NCBI GenBank assembly: GCA_036417435.1
Contig: CM070910.1
Location: 72,090,784 to 72,154,783, forward strand
Reading direction: 5' to 3'
From: Inia geoffrensis
Taxonomy: Eukaryota > Chordata > Mammalia > Artiodactyla > Iniidae
Length of the DNA: 64,000 nt
Shown: positions 1 through 11,163 of the stretch, piece by piece
Position numbering within the stretch: the stretch's first letter is position 1
Layout of the letters: each line of letters opens with the position of its first letter
Notes under the pieces: model-generated
Told to the model about the DNA's origin: nothing
Database searches by the model: none
What the model saw: the letters and a program-made list of their open reading frames with translations, nothing else
Translations under genes and position numbers: made by a program

Positions 1-369
1 TGGTTAAGAATCTGCCTGCCAATGCAGGGACATGGGTTCAATCCCCAGTCCGGGAATATCCCACATGCCATGGAGCAACTAAGCCCATGCACCACAACTA
101 CTGAGCCTGCGCTGTAGAGCCCGCGAACCACAAGTGCTGAAGCCCACGTGCCCTAGGGCCTGTGTGCCGCAACTACTGAGCCTGCGTGCTGCAACTACCG
201 AAGCCCACGTGCCTACAGCCCATGCTCCGCAACAAGAGAAGCCACTGCAATGAGAAGCCCATGCACTACAATGAAGAGTTGCCTCCGTTCGCCACAATTA
301 GAGAAAGGTCACACGCAGCAATGAAGACCCAATGCAGCCAAAACATAAATAAATTAAAAAAAAAACACC
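1..369 (+). mobile_element. CHR-type SINE, long form, cut by window start
   Basis: A tRNA-Glu-derived head with B-box-like GGGTTCAATCC, then tandem CCACAACTACTGAGCC-type body modules, ending in AATAAATTAAA plus an A tract. The first bases of the head are missing at the window edge. This long CHR form recurs at 15701, 20019 and 33935. Confidence 0.9.
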
Positions 370-423
370 AAAACATTGGGAACTGTATTCAATACCTTGT
401 AATAACCTATAATGGAAAATAAT

Positions 424-508
424 CTAAAAAATATATATCTGAATCAATTTGCTGTTCACCTGAAACTAACACAATATTGTAAGTCAACTATACTTCAATA
501 AAAAAAAC
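424..508 (+). mobile_element. L1 3' terminal fragment
   Basis: Contains the L1 3'UTR end typical of cetartiodactyls (ACACAATATTGTAAGTCAAC, then CTTCAATAAAA and an A tract). The 5' part is missing. Confidence 0.8.
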
Positions 509-1106
509 CCAAAAGACACCACCCCTGGAGGAACATCTGGGAGGAACAGAGAGTGGTACAGGGTCCAGATTAGGGGCCCGCATAAGTGAGTTGCCTCACA
601 GGCTGGGGAAAAAGAAAGGCGTTCAAGCACCTTGTTTAACTTACTTGTGCTTCTGGAATCACTGGATTTTGCTGTCTTAAGTGGGACGTACACATTGCTG
701 GTCCCCAAACTGACTCCAGAATATAGAAAAACTTTACCTTTCAAGAGGCTATTGTCAAAGTGGATCAATAGGCCTTGGTACACTTGGACTTAGTGATTCT
801 TCTGGTGAATCTTTTTCCTGCATAGTTAGAGAAGTACAGAAAAATTTGTACTCACTATGTCAAACAGTAGGGGGTTGGTTAAACAAATTATGGTATGAGC
901 TCAATGACCAAATACAATGCAGCTATAAAAAACCATGGTGTAGTGTGAGTTTTCCCAACTAGCACCAGTGGCAGTTTGGGCAGGATAATTCTTTGCTGTC
1001 CTGTGCTGTCTTGTGCACTGGAGGCTCTTAACAGCATTCCTGTAGGCTCTTAACCGTCTCTACCCACTAGGTGCCAGGGGAACCCCTTCCATCCGTTGTT
1101 ATGATC
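509..1106. other. No gene seen (509-1106)
   Basis: The minus strand has a 99-codon open frame at 484-783 with no recognisable family; its low-complexity start lies in an L1 tail. Around 880-950 there is a weak L1-like piece (ATGCAGCTATAAAAAACCATG). No convincing exon was found. Confidence 0.5.
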
Positions 1107-1120
1107 AAAAACGTTTTGAG

Positions 1121-1326
1121 GGCTTCCCTGGTGGCACAGTGGTTGAGAGTGCGCCTGCTGATGCAGGGGACACGGGTTCGTGCCCCAGTCCGGGAAGATC
1201 CCATGTGCTGCGGAGTGGCTGGGCCCGTGAGCCATGGCCGCTGAGCCTGCGCGTCCAGAGCCTGTGCTCCGCAATGGGAGGGGCCACAACAGTGAGAAGC
1301 CCGTGTAACGCAAAAAAAAAAAACAA
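1121..1326 (+). mobile_element. CHR-1 type SINE with 14-bp target duplication
   Basis: Starts GGCTTCCCTGGTGGCACAGT and ends in an A-rich tail. It is flanked by AAAAACGTTTTGAG at 1107-1120 and 1327-1340, a clean target-site duplication. The form with GGGCCCGTGAGCCATGGCC is typical of cetacean genomes. Confidence 0.95.
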
Positions 1327-1529
1327 AAAAACGTTTTGAGACATAAATGTCCCCTAGGGTGTCAGGGTGTCGGGCGGGGAGAAACAGAATCACTCCAGGT
1401 CGAGAGTCACAGGTTGAAAGTATTCTATACATAGAATACACACAATTCACTAAAAATGTAGTTATGGAAAGTATAGTCAGTATGGCCACATTATTTAAAA
1501 ATACAAAACAAAAATAATGTGTGCATTTA

Positions 1530-1610
1530 AGCATGTAAGTGCGTGCGTGTGTGTATGTATGTGTGTGTCTGTGAGAGAGAGAGGGAGAGGAAGAGAGAGA
1601 AAGAGAATGG
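1530..1610. repeat. Simple repeat (GT)n/(GA)n
   Basis: Imperfect GTGT, GTAT and GAGA runs. Confidence 0.9.
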
Positions 1611-2411
1611 AAAGATACAAACCATAATGTTGTTCCTTGGGTGGTAAGATTATGGGTGATCTTTTCCCTTATATATTTTTCTATACAAATATGTATTAAT
1701 TTTATAAATGGGGGAAAATCAGCAAATCATCAAATTCTCCTATTTATAGAAAAGAATATGCTACTAACTTTACTAAAATAAGGTTATTATCTTCAAACAC
1801 GACTGCTTTGAAAGGGAAGGAAAATACTTATTATATTTATATATTACAGAATGCCATCCAGAAGTCGATCTCACTGTCAAACTGTCCTGCACCTCAAAAC
1901 GGATTCTGCAAAAGCAGAGAACTCAGAGCGGGCGCATTCTACTGGGGGAGGGGGGAGTACCAGCGTGTACGACAGAGTCAACCAGGCCTCATAACACTGC
2001 TCAGTAGTCGAGACAGAGATAAGTGAAATTTAATTTGGGTTTCAGTTTACGTAGTAATTAGCTACACTTGCTGCTGTACATATTTACCTTCTACTGGAGT
2101 TAACAGTCAAGTGTAATAAAATATTTTGATAAAATTCAGGCAAGCTAACTTTTTTTTTTTCCGTTGAAATTTTATGCTTAATGACATGAAAAGTGAACTG
2201 AAACAGAAACATCCTGAAAGAGTACAAATGGTCTACCTATTTTCCGCAATTCTGTTAAGTTTAGCAACATGGGAAAATGAAGAGATCCATTCCCTGGATT
2301 GCATGAGAAGATAAGCCAACACAATATCCTGTTCCTTGTTATACCCCCATACAGGCACCTTGGAGATGCTCACAGGAAATTCATGAGTGAATGAATGTTA
2401 CAAATATGCTA
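1611..2411. other. No gene seen (1611-2411)
   Basis: AT-rich unique-looking sequence; no exon or named repeat could be supported. Confidence 0.5.
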
Positions 2412-2560
2412 ATTCTGGGCAAGGCACCCACGTCTGCTATCTCATGGTCCCCACTCCCAAACAACCCTATGACAGAGATATTGATGTCCCTGTTCTACAG
2501 ATGGAAAAACTGAAACTCCCTCAGATCAAGTGACTTGCCCGAGGTCACAGGTTAATAAGT
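2412..2560 (-). mobile_element. MIR fragment
   Basis: Shows the MIR core pattern: cannot-fill gap, ACAACCCTATGA, CTACAGATGGAAAAACTGA and GACTTGCCCGAGGTCACA. It is an old, diverged mammalian SINE; strand assignment is tentative. Confidence 0.75.
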
Positions 2561-3655
2561 TTCCATCATCCAACAATGTTTCGAAGAATTTCCTTTGCCA
2601 ACTGTATTATTTGGATAAACTCTGAGGACAAGCACAGCATGCTTGCTAAAAATGAAAATATTAGATAATACATCAGTCTCAGTATACATTTTTTCTATCC
2701 CTGCTTGTTCCTCAAAGGACTGAAGGGAAAGCTGTGTCCTAATCCTACAGAGAGTGAGGTATTTCATTTGTTTTAACTGTAGAACTTATTTTTTTAATAG
2801 TCACAATCCAATAGTAATTTAACCAAGAAGATGTGTTCAAGTTTCACATTCTGCCATCAGAAACTTTATTACTAAAACGAGCAGTGACATAGGAGAGTCA
2901 AGATGTAGGAAAGGGTGGTTTAACATTAAAAAAATTAAGCCTTAAATGTTAACTAAATGACAGATGTGACAAATTAAAACTACCTTATATTAAATTTGAA
3001 TTTTCACTTTCCTTCTATGTATGGGACTCAACAATTATGCTCTGAATGAACAGTACTACCGACAGCCATCAGTAAACCTTTAAGGCTAGGTTTCTCCTCT
3101 ATCTGCATAAAACCTGAGAATATGGAAGGTTCCTGACGCGCCAAAGCCACGTACATACACAAGGTCTCTGTGTTTCCCACTGAGGGTCTGACCCCAAGGC
3201 CTTTGTGTTTTCCAGGGAGGGTCTGACCCTGAGTCTCCAGTGGGGCACAGATTATCCGACACTGGAAGTCAGTGCCAGTAGAGGGCCCCCAGCAAGGAGA
3301 GTGTACCTCCAGAAAGTGGAAGAAAAGGGAGGGAGCAGAGAGCACACAGTAGCGGGAGCAGGAGGGTGAGAGCCGGGAGAGAGCGAGCGAGCAGAAGAGA
3401 GAGGATAAAGGTAGGCCAGAGGCAAAACACTCACTTCTCCCAGCACACTGGAGCGTCTCACTCACTTGGAGCCAGTCATCCAGAAGTGAAAAAGAAGGTG
3501 CCTTTCCTCATCCTCAGTCCTGCAGCCTATGCAATTCCACCAAGCCAAATTATGTGGACCAAGCAAGACAAAACAAAACACACAGGGGACGTTGTTAAAG
3601 GGCACTTCATGTTCAGAAGCTGTCAGCACATGCCTTTTTACCAATTCTTTCATTT
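2561..3655. other. No gene recognised (2561-3655)
   Basis: Contains a purine-rich GC-elevated stretch (about 3240-3450) with overlapping open frames on both strands (the longest is 145 codons on minus, 3028-3465). I recognise no protein family, and composition bias probably explains the open frames. Confidence 0.4.
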
Positions 3656-3770
3656 AAAAAAATTTTTTTTAACTTTTTATTTTATATTGGAGTATAGTTG
3701 ATTAACAACGTTGTGTTAGTTTCAGGTGTAAAACAAAGTGATTCAGTTATGCATATACACAGTTACTTCT
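3656..3770 (-). mobile_element. L1 3' end fragment
   Basis: A T-rich start, then TTGGAGTATAGTTGATTAAC and GTGATTCAGTTATGCATATA: the L1 3'UTR in antisense. Confidence 0.85.
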
Positions 3771-4044
3771 TATGTCGAGTTTAACATCAATGGATAGACT
3801 AAGAGTACAATGTCTGTTTGCTGAAATAATAGTAAATGAATTTTTCTTGTACAAGCAAACTATCTTGAGGAATACCATGTCCCAAAACTGTCAGAAATAC
3901 TTTTTTTTTTAAAAAAACTTAGCTAAAAACGTGTAGCTATGTCTGCTTAAAGTCTTTTAAATGCTTGTTTAGGAAACAGGAGCTCAAACAGTCAATACAA
4001 GAACACATGTATACAGAGGTCCTTCATAACAGCAACCCAAATAT

Positions 4045-4190
4045 CTGAGGCAGGGCTTCACAATTTCTAAGCATTTACACTATCTTCTCTAGTCCTCACA
4101 ACAGGCTTATGAAGTAAATAGGAAAGATGTCATTATTCTATTTTGAAAATAAAGGGACAGGCCCACAGAGCTATGTAACTTTTGAATACA
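4045..4190. mobile_element. MIR-like fragment
   Basis: TAAGCATTTACACTATCTTC, TCCTCACAACAGGCTTATGA and a GGACAGGCCCACAGAGC block give the layout of a diverged MIR. Confidence 0.65.
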
Positions 4191-5534
4191 GTTTCAACCT
4201 AGTAAAGGGTAGACTGAAAACCAGAATTTAGGTCTTTAGGCTTTTTGATAAATGCTGCTTCCGATTTTCCACTTTGAAAATTAGTGAAAAAGACACTTGA
4301 AAAACCCAGGAATTTGTATTTCTTTAAATTATGCTCCAAATTTCCATGCAACTACTTAAGTATAGTACATATTCCTAGGTTTATGTTTTAAGTATGTAAG
4401 AAAACACTTCGATAATTAAATTCAGGTCGTCCTTCATTTGTGCAAATTATTTACTAAAAGAGAAAGAGGGGGAGGATGGGAGACAACAGAGAGGAAAAGA
4501 CTAGAAGGAACCACGGCATCACCTTAGTGAGGATGTTCAGAAAATATTCAGAAGAACCTGGAGCCCCTGGGACAGCTGGATTTCTGAGGTCTTTAACTTT
4601 TAAAATGTCTAGAACTTTATCGCCACCATACTGCCATAAACATAAATACTTACATCAGATATTTTGTATGACTTACAAAGTTCTGCAATTCTTAGAAATA
4701 GTTTTTAATGATTACAAAAATGTTTCAGAAATATGACAGCTTGTCCAATTCATTCTTCTTCTGAAAATTTTGTTTTGAATTTCCAACTGCTTTCATACCT
4801 CTTTAGGGGAGATGGGGCATATGCGTGGTTAAATTACCTCACTTCCTTGGACTGTGCCAGGGCTCTTTTTTTCAATGAAACAAATTGCCACCTTGCTGTC
4901 CTTGCTGCCTTATTTTACCACTGAATTCAGCCTGACTCAGACTTTTTTCTATTACCTATACCAGCTTTTCTCAAAGTGTGTACTGGGGGCCACTAATGAT
5001 ATTTAATACGTGTTAATGTAAATGAGCAAAAATGAAGAGAATCTTGCTAAACAATGCAGAATGAATCCCCTTCTTGGAAAGTCACAATGGACATTGGCAT
5101 AGTAAAGGCTCTAAGAAATCCTGTAGTAAAAAAACAGGTTCATTTTTGCTTAACCTATCTCACCAGATTTATTTGATCTGTTCCCATTATAACAAGAAAA
5201 TCTTGAATTACCAAATTGGCTACACTGGATCATTTTTAATGACACTTAACTCAGTATAAACAATATAACATAAACATAAAGCCCAGTATATATTTTCTTG
5301 ATACATATTTTATGTCACATTGACCTTACCAAACTATCTCTTTGGGGGAGGTATACTAACATTACTTAACATTACTTACATTTAGCTTTTTTTTTTTTTT
5401 TTTTTAAGAATTAGTGACTATTTTTGTTTGAAGGAGTTTCCTGGTCAGTTAAAAACTCCAACCAAAGGAGGCAGGGTATCAACTGACTAAACCTGTATGA
5501 ATATTTAAAAACAGAGCTAACGCCACTTTTATAC
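4191..5534 (-). other. No exon recognised downstream of the last CYB5R4 exon found
   Basis: AT-rich sequence 3' of the last CYB5R4 exon found. I looked for the terminal NAD-domain exons on the minus strand and did not find them. Confidence 0.5.
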
Positions 5535-5621
5535 CTTTTATCCTTAAATGCTAATTTCTCCAGTTGGTTTCTCCAAATTATGTCATCCTCTGTTTTATCG
5601 AAGAACATCAGCTTCACTTTC
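5535..5621 (-). CDS. CYB5R4: CYB5R4 exon: NAD-binding domain
   Basis: An 87-nt exon with acceptor TCTTTTAAG and donor GTATAA. It reads KVKLMFFDKTEDDIIWRNQL followed by EKLAFKDK, one residue per stretch different from the human family member. It ends two bases into an Arg codon. No following exon (the final NAD-domain stretch) could be recognised between 1 and 5534, so it probably lies before the window start. Confidence 0.9.
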
Positions 5622-5925
5622 CTTAAAAGAAAAAACAACAACTCAAAAAGTACTATTTCAATTATAGAATTAAAAATATGTGTGAATGGAAAGTCTAAAA
5701 GTGAACTAGCATGAATTTTTTTTAGTGCCAATTAGGTAACCAAAAATATCAAAAATAAAGGAATCAAGTAAATAAAACAGCTTGGAGTGGAGGAAGCAGA
5801 GTGAGAAATGACGACTGAGGGATAACATGTCTGTTGAGGTCCACTAAGGGTTTAATTGATTTAGAATACCTTCTACTAATCTAGCAGTCTTACAAGGGGT
5901 AGTAATTAAAGACAAAATGACATAC

Positions 5926-6076
5926 CTGAGACTGGGTATATTAGTCAAAGCATAACTCAGTACTTTAACCATTGGTGTGAAGCCTGTTCCTGCTGCCAGT
6001 AAAAAGAGATCTTCCAATTCTTGGAACTGGGATATTTTTAAATTGCCCTTGGGATTGCTTACAGAAGCATAATCTC
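5926..6076 (-). CDS. CYB5R4: CYB5R4 exon: FAD/NAD domain boundary
   Basis: A 151-nt exon with acceptor TTTAG and donor GTATGT. It reads GDYASVSNPKGNLKIS, then FQELEDLFLLAAGTGFTPMV and KVLSYALTNIPSL. AAGTGFTP is the pyridine-nucleotide-binding glycine motif of the cytochrome b5 reductase family and is intact. It begins by completing the Gly of the previous exon (LQI-GDY). The exon is open, but the transcript would reach it only downstream of two stops. Confidence 0.92.
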
Positions 6077-6488
6077 CTAAACAATGAAATATACATAAAA
6101 TCAGGAAAAAAAAAACTGAGACTGTTAACCTAGCTGAATAAGAGCACTAGGAGAAACAGGTTGCATAATTGTCAGACTACATCTCAGTTTTTAAGGAATG
6201 TAAGGGGTTTTGAGAATACTCATTAGGCTCCCAAATATGTCATTATACTCAAATTATCATTATAATCAAATTAATAATGAGATTTCATTATACTCGTTTC
6301 CCAGTATTGTTTTCCCAAATCAACTGGAGTCTCTAACATACAAACTACTGCCAAATATTTAACTACAAATTATCAGTAAAGGCTTGATTGCTAAACTAAA
6401 ACTAGGCACTTCAAAAGCGGAGTCTGAGTATACCTGTCTTGCACAGTATAGGGTGGAAAAATACATATTCACTACTTACATACTGATT

Positions 6489-6654
6489 TTTTTTTTTTTT
6501 TTTACGGTACGCGGGCCTCTCACGCAGGCTCAGCGGCCATGGCTCACGGGCCCAGTCGCTCTGTGGCATGTGGGATCTTCCCGGACCAGGGCACGAACCC
6601 GTGTTCCCTGCACTGGCAGGCGGACTCCCAAACAACAAGCCATCAGGGAAGACC
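6489..6654 (-). mobile_element. CHR-1 type SINE, internally deleted
   Basis: Reverse orientation: T tract, TACGGTACGCGGGCCTCTCA, then the head ending CATCAGGGAAG. It is flanked by TACATACTGATT at 6477-6488 and 6655-6666. Relative to 1121-1326 it lacks part of the middle. Confidence 0.92.
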
Positions 6655-6666
6655 TACATACTGATT

Positions 6667-9048
6667 CTTAACCACAGTAATAAGCGTAGTAGGAGAGAAA
6701 ATTGAAATAGAAATGTATTCTAATATCTTATGTTGTTAGTAAATGTGCTAACTTTGCCTCCATCAAATCTCTGAAAATACCTATCAATTAAAATAATAGC
6801 TGTTCTGCATTTAATTCCCATAAAGACAAAGCACGATCAGAAACCGTACTTGGGGCATGCTACTTCCAAATTTTCAATAAAAACAGTTGAATAAACCCAT
6901 TTCTGCTATGCAATTGATATGATCGCTATGTACCACTCATATAAGAGAACTGTCTTTAGGACATTTCAGAAATTTTCAATGTAACTTTAAAAATACAAAA
7001 TAAAGCTGACCATATTTTAAAAACAATTTCAAATGCTCTGGTTTATTTTTAAATGTTTGGATGCTCATAATTTTTCCCTTTTTGTCCATGGCAGGATAGT
7101 AAGAATGTTGTAGTAATTGATGAGTTAAACATTAGAAAGTAACAGAAACTCCTTGTTATACTTTGAAAGGGACCATAAGATCAAAACATCCTCAGGAAAA
7201 AGTCAGCTGGCTGTTTACTAAAGCAGCCTCACAGAATGATATTAACTTGATAACTTTTGTCCACAGTCCAGTCCTTCCAATGTCATAAAATTGATTAGAC
7301 TCAGGCAAAGACTTGATTGCTAATCAAGTTCACAAGAGATTAAAGCACACATGCCAGAATGGCAATGGATTTTCAGCCTGACTACCTGCATCTAGTGACC
7401 TGAGCATTACATGCTCCATCCAGGGCATCTCATTCCCAGTACTGGAAGACCAAATATTTGGAACATTTGGAAAGGCAAAATAATCGTTTAAAAGTTGCTT
7501 GATGAACATGGAATTGAAACAAAGAAGTGGATAATTTTATAGGGCAGCTCACATAGGCTATATTGAGACTTCATGAGTTACCACTGCCATGCCAGTGTAC
7601 AACCCTCTAAGTGGCACCAGTGTCTATGCCATGACTAGTTCCCATAGATGAAGATGAAAAAACACTGATCTTGCTATTTTGGCTTTCCTTTCCCATGCTC
7701 TATGCTGACTCTCTACCCTCCTCTCTGCTACACTATCTCTATGGATAGGTTATAATACCATCAGTTAAGTTTCCAGCTGTTATATTACAATCATGTTGTC
7801 AGTCCTTCACAAGGTGATATCACCTTCACTAGATCTGTAGGTATTCCAAAATTCTTTAGGTTCACATTTATGTTCAATATTTTGACTTATGTAACCAAAG
7901 ATGACTCATCACATCTATTGTATGTGGACTGCTGAGCTTAACTTTCAGAGAGCAGCAAATTTTCTCTATTTCCAAATTTTAGTGATCTACTTCACTTGAT
8001 ATTACTGCTAATACTGTCTTAAAAGGGGAAGAGCTCTTTTATTGTTAGGCAAAAGGCAGTGAAAAATTGAAGACACAGGAAAAGGAGTAGAAACAGGAAG
8101 GGGGGCGGTCTCTAAATATTAGTAGATTTCCTTACAGTCCCTTTATTAATTCTTTCAAAGTACTTTTATTGAGAGCCTGTTATGCGCTAACTGACCTGCT
8201 GGGTATGGAAAATACAAAAATAAGACATATCTATCCTTAAACTCAAAGTCCTGTACAGAAGGAATATTATTTATTCTTATCCTAGATCAATGAACAAAGT
8301 GTTAGTTACCAAGGGGTTCAGAAGAGGAGGGAGGCTTCATAAAGTAAGTGATATTTTTAAAAAATATTTTAAAAAAGGTACTTGACAGGTAGAGAGAGGC
8401 ATTCTAAAAAACTCAAGCACTAAGAATGAGGATGACAAACTTCTGGACTAACTGATTAAGTCCTCTTCGTGACCTGCAAAGACTTGGATGCTTTTTCCAA
8501 CCTCACCTCTCACTATACAAAATACTTGTGCTACTCGGGTAATGGAGACCCATCCAAGGCTTCAAAGCTGCAGAGCAACATGATTAAATCTATCATCAAG
8601 GCAGTATAGAAAAAGAACTGGAAAATGCAGATTAATAGAAAGATACCAGTTAGAGGCAACTGAGAGGGACCAATTACAGATTAAGAGAGAAATGATGAAG
8701 GCTTGATCTAAGAAGGTTGCAGAAGGGATAGAAAAGAAAGACTAAAAAGTCACTGAGAGGTAGACTCAAAAAAACTTAGTGACTGACTGGATTGGGAGGG
8801 AGGAAATGGGAAGACGCAGGGATGACTCGAGTCTCCAGATTGGGTCAAGGATGAACAGTGATGATGCAAATAACAGATGAGGAATGTGGCAGCAAGGATA
8901 GGTTGGTTGGACTAAGAGAACATGACTTTGGTTGCAGACATGATGAGTTTAAGATATTTGACAGACTCCCACAGGGAAATAACTAAAAGAAAGTGGAACA
9001 TGTGATCCAATCCAGAACACAATCTAGGTTAAAAAAATATATACTAAC
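6667..9048 (-). other. CYB5R4 intron, no named feature
   Basis: Intron between the exons at 5926 and 9049. It is AT-rich, with no exon-like stretch and no repeat I can name confidently. Confidence 0.5.
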
Positions 9049-9413
9049 CAATCTGAAGATGATCAAGCTCTAGTGTGAAGAGTCCAGCAGGGTAGATTTT
9101 GATCAAAAAGTAGATGTATGGGCTTCCCTGGTGGCACAGGGGTTGAGAGTCCGCCTGCCGATGCAGGGGATGCGGGTTCGTGCCCCGGTCCGGGAGGATG
9201 CCACATGCCGCTGAGCGGCTGGGCCCGTGAGCCATGGCCCTGAGCCTGCACGTCAGGAGCCTGTGCTCCGCAACAGGAGAGACCACAACAGTGAGAGCAC
9301 CGCATACCGCAGGAAAAAAAAAAAGATGTATTTATTGTTGGGAAGAACTGGTTCCTTGAACTCTGAGAATAAGGAATCAGATACAGGTATATATGGCTTC
9401 ACAATTTCAGTAT
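9049..9413 (-). pseudogene. CYB5R4: CYB5R4 FAD-binding exon split by a SINE
   Basis: Without the insertion this is a 153-nt exon: 82 nt upstream of the SINE (9332-9413) and 71 nt downstream (9049-9119). The upstream part reads TEIVKPYIPVSDSLFSEFKE then PVLPNNKY; the downstream part reads YIYFLIKIYPAGLFTLELDH. A CHR SINE at 9120-9323, flanked by an 8-bp duplication AGATGTAT (9112-9119 and 9324-9331), interrupts it in antisense. Translating into the SINE reaches TGA at 9253-9255, and the 212-bp addition (SINE plus one duplication copy) shifts the frame. The flavin-binding motif KPYTPVS has Ile for Thr (codon 9388-9390). The splice sites are intact (acceptor TTCCAG, donor GTTAGT). Confidence 0.92.
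9120..9323 (+). mobile_element. CHR-1 type SINE inside a CYB5R4 coding exon
   Basis: Starts GGGCTTCCCTGGTGGCACAG, contains the CCGGTCCGGGAGGATGCC block and ends in 11 A. The target-site duplication is AGATGTAT at 9112-9119 and 9324-9331. It is antisense to the gene. Removing it and one duplication copy restores an open 153-nt exon, which proves that the insertion followed exon formation. By eye it differs from the copy at 1121 at a dozen or so sites, so it is not a very recent insertion. Confidence 0.96.
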
Positions 9414-9805
9414 CTGGAAGAAGTCACAACAAAGAAATTCAAATCTAAAAATCTAAATGAAGATGAAACATACAACTTTTATGATGCTATCAGTATATAT
9501 TTAAAACTGTACACTTAATGTGAACTTAATTCTATGTTCTATATGTATGTAGTACATGTATATATACCCTAAACCTATGTATGCTGAGATAACTTTAACA
9601 AATCAATAATCTACCCATAATATAAATAATCTGTTTTTATTAAGCATGGCATAAGGTGATGGGGTTTTATGTTAATAAACTTAGACAACCATCTACACTA
9701 TCAGCATGTAAGCTTTGTAATAGGCCACAACAAAAATGTCATTAAAAGTTTACACAGAGATGCAAGAAGGTACTTACATAAAAATTTTAATTATACACCA
9801 AATTT

Positions 9806-9954
9806 TTAAAATATTTTATTTTATTTTATTTATTTATTTATCTTTGGCCTCACCACACGGCATGCGGGATCTTAGTTCTCTGATCAGGGATCAAACCAGT
9901 GCCCCCTGAAGTGGGAGCACACAGTCTTAACCATTGGACCACCAGGGAAGTCCC
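9806..9954 (-). mobile_element. CHR-2 type short SINE
   Basis: TTTATTTATTTATC start, GGCATGCGGGATCTTAGTTC, GATCAGGGATCAAACCAGTG, ending ACCACCAGGGAAGTCCCC: the short tRNA-derived form in reverse. Confidence 0.9.
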
Positions 9955-11022
9955 CATACACCAAATTTTTAACAACGGATTCCGATGGCCAGTGGGATCA
10001 TTTGAGTTCCAGGAAGGGAAGAATTTCACTTTTTACTTTATATATTTTGAATTGTTTTAACAATTTAATATTTTATATATTACCTTGGTAACTGAAAAGA
10101 ATGTTAATCCAACTACTTCTAAGACTATAATAAAAAACAGAGTAAAATTAATAAGAAGTCATATTTTAGCTAGCCAAATTCCAAAGAAAGAGGAGTCACC
10201 ACATATTTGAAAGACCAAAATTTTATACATGGTTCCATCACATATACAAAGATTAATCTATGTGTAAGTTATAATACATTGACAGTAACCACACTGGGGA
10301 AGATACCAGCTATTGAATGATAACTTGGCATTAGTGATGATGAAGAGAAAAACTGAACAGTACCATCATAATAAACCATAGTCACCAAATCCTGGCTGGT
10401 AGTCTCTGAGGCTGATTGCTGGAAAGGCTAGGAGTGTTATCTTCTGCAGTTTCAAAAGACTAAGAAGATGTTAGACATTGGTAAGAAAGGTATTTAAAAC
10501 AAGTAAATGAGGTAATTCCAGGATGAAAATGAGGGAAAAAGAATTTACACAGTAAGGAGTATGTTTACAGAGCTTCTTATACTAGTGGCACATGCAAGGA
10601 AATCATTTATAATCATCCACTCATTTTCAGTTTTATAAACTCAGCTTCATAAATGACAGACCCAAAAGTGGCTAAATAAGAGACGTTAGTGTGTGTTTCT
10701 GGCAGTTGGCTTCACGGAAGACCATTTGTGTGCTCCCTCACCTCTTTCCTTTAAAGCTTTGTGAGTAATAAATTACAATGCTGGTGGCACTATCTGTGTG
10801 ACTAGTGATAATTTCTTTGTTCATACAGTGATGCAGCACAGCTATACTTCCCACATGTAGGATCACTGCATCCACAAACCTAGAATCTGGCTATCACTAA
10901 GTCTAGTTTCCCAGAAACATTTTATTTATAAATTAAATGGGCACTTCCTTGAAAGATTAGTACTGATTCCGAACTGCTTATAAAAGAAGAAAATGTTTCC
11001 GCAAAGCTTCTGCTTGCCTTAC
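9955..11022 (-). other. CYB5R4 intron, no named feature
   Basis: Intronic AT-rich sequence with no exon and no clear repeat. Confidence 0.5.
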
Positions 11023-11163
11023 CTGTAGTAGTTAGCTTGAAGTAAACATGTTGCCCAGTTGGCACCTGAAGATGTGTGCGTGGTGGCAGCAGCAAGCAGA
11101 AAAGCTTTGTACCATGAGTCACATTTTCCTTGGAAATTAACTGGCACTTTCTGCAGTACAAAC
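11023..11163 (-). CDS. CYB5R4: CYB5R4 exon: start of FAD-binding domain
   Basis: A 141-nt exon at the start of the ferredoxin-reductase-type FAD-binding barrel. It reads GLYCRKCQLISKENVTHGTK and then LFCLLLPPRTHLQVPTGQ and HVYFKLTTT. The acceptor is CTTTCTAG and the donor GTAAGG. It starts two bases into a Gly codon and ends one base into the next codon. It is intact, though with several non-conservative changes against human. It is separated from the preceding exon by a 14.7-kb intron that holds several L1 and SINE insertions. Confidence 0.9.

Noticed and set aside
3028..3465. 145-codon minus-strand open frame
   Set aside because: No family, no ATG context or splice support, purine-rich low-complexity composition.
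9044..9305. Open frames of about 80 codons joining SINE and CYB5R4 residues (minus strand)
   Set aside because: They start inside the SINE at non-ATG or unrelated codons and are not in frame with the upstream half of the exon.
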